Source: Heterostelium multicystogenum
Taxonomy: Eukaryota > Evosea > Eumycetozoa > Acytosteliales > Acytosteliaceae
Length of the DNA: 64,000 nt
Reading direction: 5' to 3'
NCBI GenBank assembly: GCA_003667245.1
Contig: RCNN01000221.1
Location: 1-64,000, forward strand
Made by a program: the position numbers and the translations under genes. The notes below the pieces were generated by a model that saw nothing but the letters and a program-made list of their open reading frames with translations, had not been told where the DNA came from and ran no database searches. The first letter of the stretch is position 1, and the number at the start of each line of letters is the position of its first letter. Shown piece after piece: positions 59,524 through 64,000 of this stretch.

Positions 59524-59711
59524 ATACGATTCAAAGATATGTTAACAACCTATGTCTCAATAAACATTTAGATCGATCCACCCTATTTGCATCAACAATC
59601 ACCGCCAGATTTATTTCTTTGTTTTCATCTTTTTTTTTGGCATTGGAGTTCGAGTCGGTATTGGAATTGGAGTTTGCATTGGCCTTTTTTGGCGGTAGAA
59701 TTGATGTTTCG

Positions 59712-60999
59712 TTAGTTTTGCTTTTGTTGTTGCTGTTGCTGTTGTTGCTGTTTGTTGTTGGTGGTGGCAGCAGTACTCTTCTCCAAGTCAATATACCATT
59801 GGGGCTTATCTTTCTCTTCGTAGTCGTAGTCCACAAAGATCTCTTGATCTTTGGCTATGGGTACAATCGAACGGATGCACTTGATATCACCGAATCTTGG
59901 ATGGTAGCAAGGTCTGTAAACTGTGTTATTGGGCTTTGAATGATTGGCCTTGTGTCCTAGGGACGCCTTATATTTTTCAGTGCTGGACCATTCGGGTGGA
60001 ATGTCAATGTAAGTTCTTTGTCGAGGTACATTGTGTTGGAGTTGAATGACCAGTCACGATCGTCTGCAATTTTTGGGTCGATTCTCAATCCATTGTAGTA
60101 GGATTACCAAGTCTATTGGCTGGAATATCTACTGCCGCGAACAGACCTTCTCCACTGTTTGGAATAGTTGATTTCTTTACATAGCAATAATACTGCTCGA
60201 ATGCATCGGCCAGGGTGGGTTCGCTTGATATCCTGTGGCTGTTTGCCTCATCACGTTTGACGAGTGTCTTGGGGATGAACGACTTAATGTCCAAAACCCA
60301 TATCCTTTGATACTCCAACATTTCCTTTAACAAATTCACCATCCTTCCATGTGCCTTTAATAAAGAATCTGTCATCTGGATAGAAGAATGTGCATTCACC
60401 ACCCAAAATACTATTTTTCCATGTTCCTTCTATTCTACTTCCATCCTTTAACAATTATTAATGAGTAATGAATCGTAATTGCGATATTCTCGAGTACATA
60501 CGACATTGTATAGTATACCAGGTCCATGTCTTTCACCATTTTTATATTGTCCTTCAAATGTACAGAGTCTCTCAAGTGTGTATTCCTTACATTTTCCATT
60601 GAATTCACCATCAACATAGGTTCCTTCAATTAGAATATCATCGTAAATCAATGAACCAGGTCCATTCAATACTCCATTTACCCATTGACCTTCCATAATA
60701 AAACCTTCAGCAGTATACAAAGTTCCATGACCATGTCTAACTCCATCTTTCATTCTCTTCACCTTCATATAACTATTGAGTACCAAATTCAATTCATTAA
60801 TCTCTATCATTAAATAAAGGTCGTGACAGCTACGCCAAGCTATACTAGTAAACAACCTACTTCTTCATCTTCATCTCCTGTTTCTATATCACTTCCACCA
60901 TCTTCCGGTACCTGTTCTATTTTCTTCCTGAACCTCATCCTCATCAACTTCATCTTGAGCAGTGGTAGTGACCTTAGGGGTCTTTCCTCTTTTAGCCAT
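59712..60999 (-). CDS. MORN-repeat SET-domain lysine methyltransferase (SETD7-like)
   Basis: The N-terminus from 60999 (MAKRGKTPKVTTTAQDEVDE) is acidic. After an intron (GTAGGT...CTCAATAG, about 60858-60775) come MORN repeats: GVRHGHGTLYTAEGFIMEGQ, NGVLNGPGSLIYDD, FEGQYKNGERHGPGILYN. A short intron near 60500-60447 leads to GSRIEGTWKNSILGGECTFF. The SET domain follows: KKSTIPNSGEGLFAAVDIPA, YYNGLRID, RDWSFNSNTMYLD, YKASLGHKANHSKPN, YHPRFGDIKCIRSIVPIAKD, EIFVDYDY. The NHS-x-P-N and VDYDY pieces are the SAM-binding and catalytic Tyr motifs. It ends in a poly-Gln tail at 59712. Several indels (near 60885, 60770, 60335, 60108, 60000) split it. MORN-then-SET is the architecture of SETD7, which monomethylates H3K4 and other proteins. 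Confidence 0.85.
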
Positions 61000-61214
61000 T
61001 CTTCTAATCTAATTCAATTTCAACAACAAAAAGATACAACTAATTAGGTGTTTATGTTCCTACAAAAAAACGAACGAAATCAAATGCAGCAAAAGTGATA
61101 ATATTAATAAAAAATAAATTAAATTAAAAAAACGAATCAGTTTTGGTGCAGAGGGGAGAAATTTAGATACATATCTTATTACTTACTATATTTGTTCATA
61201 ACCAATCAATCAGG
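61000..61214. other. Divergent promoter, SETD7-like and EngB-like genes
   Basis: 215 bp AT-rich spacer between divergent starts at 60999 and 61215. Confidence 0.5.
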
Positions 61215-62497
61215 ATGATAGTTGCAAATAGATTTGGTAACAGGATAGTATGCGAGTCAATCAGAAGGTGTCATTACTTTAGCTCTAGCTTCACTGCTCT
61301 ACGTGCGGCAAATCATAAGCAATCCCGCAGACCCACCAGCCAAGAAGAAGTTCTTGAAAGATTCATATATAAAGTTTACACAAATCAGAGATTATAGAGG
61401 CACAGCGTGAACATAAAGTCAAGCGAAAACCAAGAAGTAGACCCAGAGAAGATTATGAGTACACAGTACTTTGTCGATGAGAATTCACCACCTAGCGAAA
61501 TTGAGTTTGAAGAACAAATGAAAGCGATTGATGATTGAACAGGGCACTGAAGAGATCTCCGCTGTGAAAATACCCAAAGAACTGATAGAGAATCTCGACT
61601 TCAAGAAACGATACGATCCTGAAGTACTCAGATTCGCAGGACTACTTCTTCTCACATGAATCAAAGCTGGTAACGATGGCAATTAAATCAGCTGACTACC
61701 CCACATCACCACTTCCACAAATTGCATTCATTGGTAGATCCAATGTTTGGAAAATCATCACTTCTAAATACTCTTCTCGGCAATCAATTAGCACATGTAT
61801 CAAAGACACCAGTAACTATCGTAATCAACACAGACAAAACAATTCATAGATTCTAACCAATAATATCGATTTGTATTAGGGATGTACTAAATCAATTAAT
61901 TTCTATTCACTTTGGGATAAACTAATGTTGGTAGATTTACCAGGATATGGTTATTCTAAAAGTCAGTAAAGAGAAAGCTTCCGTCTGGGGAAGAAGTATT
62001 TCCGAATATCTTTTAACTTCACACCAGTATGTAACATAATTATTCCGTTCAGAGCTTGTTGGAAAACGTTGCTCCGTTACTAACCTTGTCCTTCTTTACT
62101 TTAAGGTTGACAAAATTATTTTTGTTGGTAGATAGCAGAGTTGGATTACAAAAGAATGACATTGAGGTAATGAAGTTGTTGGATGAACACAGAGTTGCAT
62201 TCCAAGTAATTCTGACAAAGATCGATAAATCAACGACCTCTGGATTGAAAAAGAATTTATAAGCAGTTGAAAGACGAGATTATGGATAATGTAAGTTGTG
62301 TTCCAAACGTAATTCAATGCAGCTCCAAAGAGATGAAAGTATACAACAGATTAGATCAGTCATCTTGGAAGTCACCAACTTTGACAAAAACAACTTTAAG
62401 AATCAACGTAACACTTTCCAAACTGCCCGAGTCAAGACTTCCCAAACTGCCGCCCATTCCCAAAATACCTTCAGATACACCAAATAGAAATAAATAA
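61215..62497 (+). CDS. EngB/YihA-type GTPase, probably mitochondrial (GTPBP8-like)
   Basis: The start MIVANRFGNRIVCESIRRCH is a presequence-like basic N-terminus. Segments in changing frames follow: STQYFVDENSPPSEIEFEEQ, VKIPKELIENLDFKKRYDPE, YPTSPLPQIAFIGRSN, then the P-loop GRSNVGKSSLLNTLLG (an extra T near 61751 breaks it). An intron begins after HVSKTP near 61810. Next come GCTKSINFYSLWDKLMLVDL with the switch DLPGYGYSK, then ASVWGRSISEYLLTSHQ, a second intron near 62025-62105, LFLLVDSRVGLQKNDIEVMK, and the G4 motif in VILTKIDKSTTSGLKKN. The end frame is uncertain (stops at 62485 or 62495). EngB proteins act in large-subunit ribosome assembly; the presequence points to mitochondrial ribosomes. 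At least five indels are needed. Confidence 0.85.
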
Positions 62498-63204
62498 ATT
62501 GAAGAACCACCTCAAAAAAAAATCTTTTGATTTATTTCAAATAAACGTATGACCATCCAATCTTAAGATCAGATATTTATTTAGGATTTTTTTTTGTACA
62601 AGCCCATCTTCGGCATTGAAATGATTTTATCATAATCATTATATAAATTTTAACAATTGTCAATTGACTCATCTTAAAAGGTGAAGACAATGGTTTAAAC
62701 ATAAGCCTCGGTATGTTAAAACATCCATTCAATTTGCAATTCAAAAAATAATTAGTGGATTGAAGTGCACTGGTAAAGTTCGACAATCTTAACCAAATTT
62801 ACTCGTTTTTGCCTGTTTCTATTAATAATTTTTAACATTATAATTAATTAATTAACAAAAAATCTTAGCATCTAAAACAACAACCAAATCAAAACTAGGT
62901 TTGTAATGAGAATCTCATCGAACATTTTTTAACACTAAATTATGATAAAAATGCAAAAAAAAACATCATTTTTAGAAAAATCGAAAGTCAGTCCCTGTTG
63001 GGTTTGGCTGCATCTGACAGTTTGTAAGATGGGTTTTGTATGCGAAATTTGAAAAATGTCAATTCTAAGATTGGGGTTGTTTCCAGTACATTTTATTAGT
63101 AAAATCAAAATGGATATTTTTTTTGCAAATTGCCAGGTCTGGGATAAAACAAAACAGACCCTCTTGATCACTGATTGTCAGTTTAATTTTTCCTAAAATC
63201 AAAC
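62498..63204. other. Intergenic, no gene seen
   Basis: AT-rich spacer between the EngB-like and leishmanolysin genes; minus-strand open frames here (62577-62786, 62935-63171) are short and not protein-like. Confidence 0.5.
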
Positions 63205-64000
63205 ATGTATAATTACAAATTATTTATTACTATTGTTGTTGTACTATTTGTTGCTTCGGGTTGTTTGGCAATTTCGCCAGATACCCTCGATGGCCAAAAC
63301 TACCATTCACACAACTGGCGATGACAAAGAATCTGTCAGACACAATTGTATCCATGATAAAATCAACAGTAATGTCAAGTTGTTATCAGATCACCACAAG
63401 TTGATGGCAGATCCAACAACTGATACTCGTCAAATTAGAATCGTATTCAATACCACCTATTTGACCAAAAACGAGCCACAAACATGCTACCAAAAAGACC
63501 AAATCGTCTACTTGGACGACGACTATGGAAAACCTACTGTTAAATACACTTGTCTCGCAGAAGATGTCTTGACGCCACAATTAATCAAGCTCTTCACTGA
63601 TGAGATTTTACCATTCATTTCTTCATCGTTCTCAAAAATTCCTCACAGTCACTGGGACCACTCAGAACTCATACGCAAAAGCAATTCACCTGTATCGAAA
63701 GATATATATCATGGACATTAGAGATGGATTCGAAGGTGATTTTAATCAACTATGTATCTGTTCATCCTGTTAACAGCAAAGGAACCATTGCTTATGCCTC
63801 TGCCTGTCTCCAACACAGTGACAATTTCGCTCCATTCGCAGGAATTATCAATTTCGCTCCATCTTTCTTCTCACCATACACCAATGCAACCTACCGTAAA
63901 GCCAACCAAGTTCTCTGGAACCAATATCTTCGTGTTGGTCTCCATGAAGCCACTCACTCACTTGGATTCAGCAGTTCCATGTATTCAAAATTTTATTGAT
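63205..64000 (+). CDS. Leishmanolysin-like (M8) metalloprotease, 5' part, runs off the window
   Basis: ATG 63205 gives a signal peptide, MYNYKLFITIVVVLFVASG then CLAISPDTLDGQNYHSHNW. After a frame change near 63315 come GDDKESVRHNCIHDKINSN, RQIRIVFNTTYL, LAEDVLTPQLIKLFTDEILP. After another near 63715 come IAYASACLQHSDNFAPFAGI, INFAPSFFSPYTNATYRKAN, and the zinc-binding HEATHSLGFSSSMYSKF just before the edge. The HExxH helix and the C-x-HD motif after the propeptide are those of family M8 (gp63/leishmanolysin), secreted or surface zinc proteases abundant in dictyostelids and linked to adhesion or matrix turnover. The third zinc ligand and most of the C-terminal part lie outside. Confidence 0.9.

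Noticed and set aside
62935..63171. 78-codon minus-strand open frame
   Set aside because: No ATG context, no recognisable motif, lies in the leishmanolysin promoter region.
1..64000. CRISPR arrays, rRNA genes or bacterial-type operons
   Set aside because: No spaced direct repeats, no rRNA-like conserved sequence, and gene structure with spliceosomal introns throughout.

Overview
This window looks like nuclear DNA of a dictyostelid social amoeba. The sequence is strongly AT-rich. Intergenic DNA is full of A/T runs and CAA/AAT/TTA microsatellites, several proteins carry Asn, Gln or Ser runs, and introns are short (about 58-94 bp, GTAAG/GTATG...AG). The families also fit: a metabotropic-glutamate/GABA-B-like receptor with a Bmp-type ectodomain, a cathepsin L with dictyostelid-style codon bias, a GATA factor, CRAL-TRIO, prominin-like and leishmanolysin genes. 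No rRNA, tRNA or CRISPR array was recognised.

Layout. 0-3 kb: 5' part of eIF6 (minus), running off the left edge, then weakly coding relics and a small secreted coiled-coil protein. 3-9.4 kb: a large RA-PH-CH-CH-coiled-coil-RA-like cytoskeletal protein (plus), convergent with a PQ-loop membrane protein (minus). 10-14.2 kb: a U1-type C2H2 zinc-finger protein and a prominin/tweety-like five-pass membrane protein. 14.3-18.1 kb: a divergent pair of AIG1-like GTPases, one with degenerate G motifs, and a tandem duplicate of the 3' end of the other. 19-25.8 kb: cathepsin L, a Mediator subunit 9 candidate, a BTB/pentapeptide (KCTD9-like) protein and a class C GPCR. 29.5-33.2 kb: a Sec14-like protein and a GATA transcription factor whose zinc finger is broken by indels. 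33.2-40.4 kb: a gene-poor stretch with one cryptic spliced gene. 40.4-49.98 kb: GNAT acetyltransferase, a tiny two-exon gene, the diflavin reductase NDOR1/Tah18, an EGF plus multi-pass membrane protein, mitochondrial NDP kinase and a tiny gene with a 44-bp palindrome in its intron. 50.1-53.4 kb: two different PIF/Harbinger-type (DDE) transposase genes, the second apparently with a long Cys-rich and acidic N-terminal region. 53.9-64 kb: a Cys-rich secreted peptide, a Ulp1-like protein with Ser in place of the catalytic Cys, a mitochondrial ABCB half-transporter, a cryptic coiled-coil gene, a MORN-SET (SETD7-like) methyltransferase, an EngB/GTPBP8-like GTPase and the start of a leishmanolysin.

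A dominant property is that most long genes are interrupted by single-base indels, usually in homopolymers, while conserved protein sequence continues in a neighbouring frame. Cathepsin L, the prominin-like gene, NDP kinase, MED9, the small Cys-rich gene and the 69-aa gene are intact. Removing or adding one base restores exact triplet sums in several genes (AIG1 GTPase, KCTD9-like, receptor, CRAL-TRIO, transposase 1). I read this mainly as draft-assembly error rather than mass pseudogenisation, so many of the genes below are given as spans across several frames.
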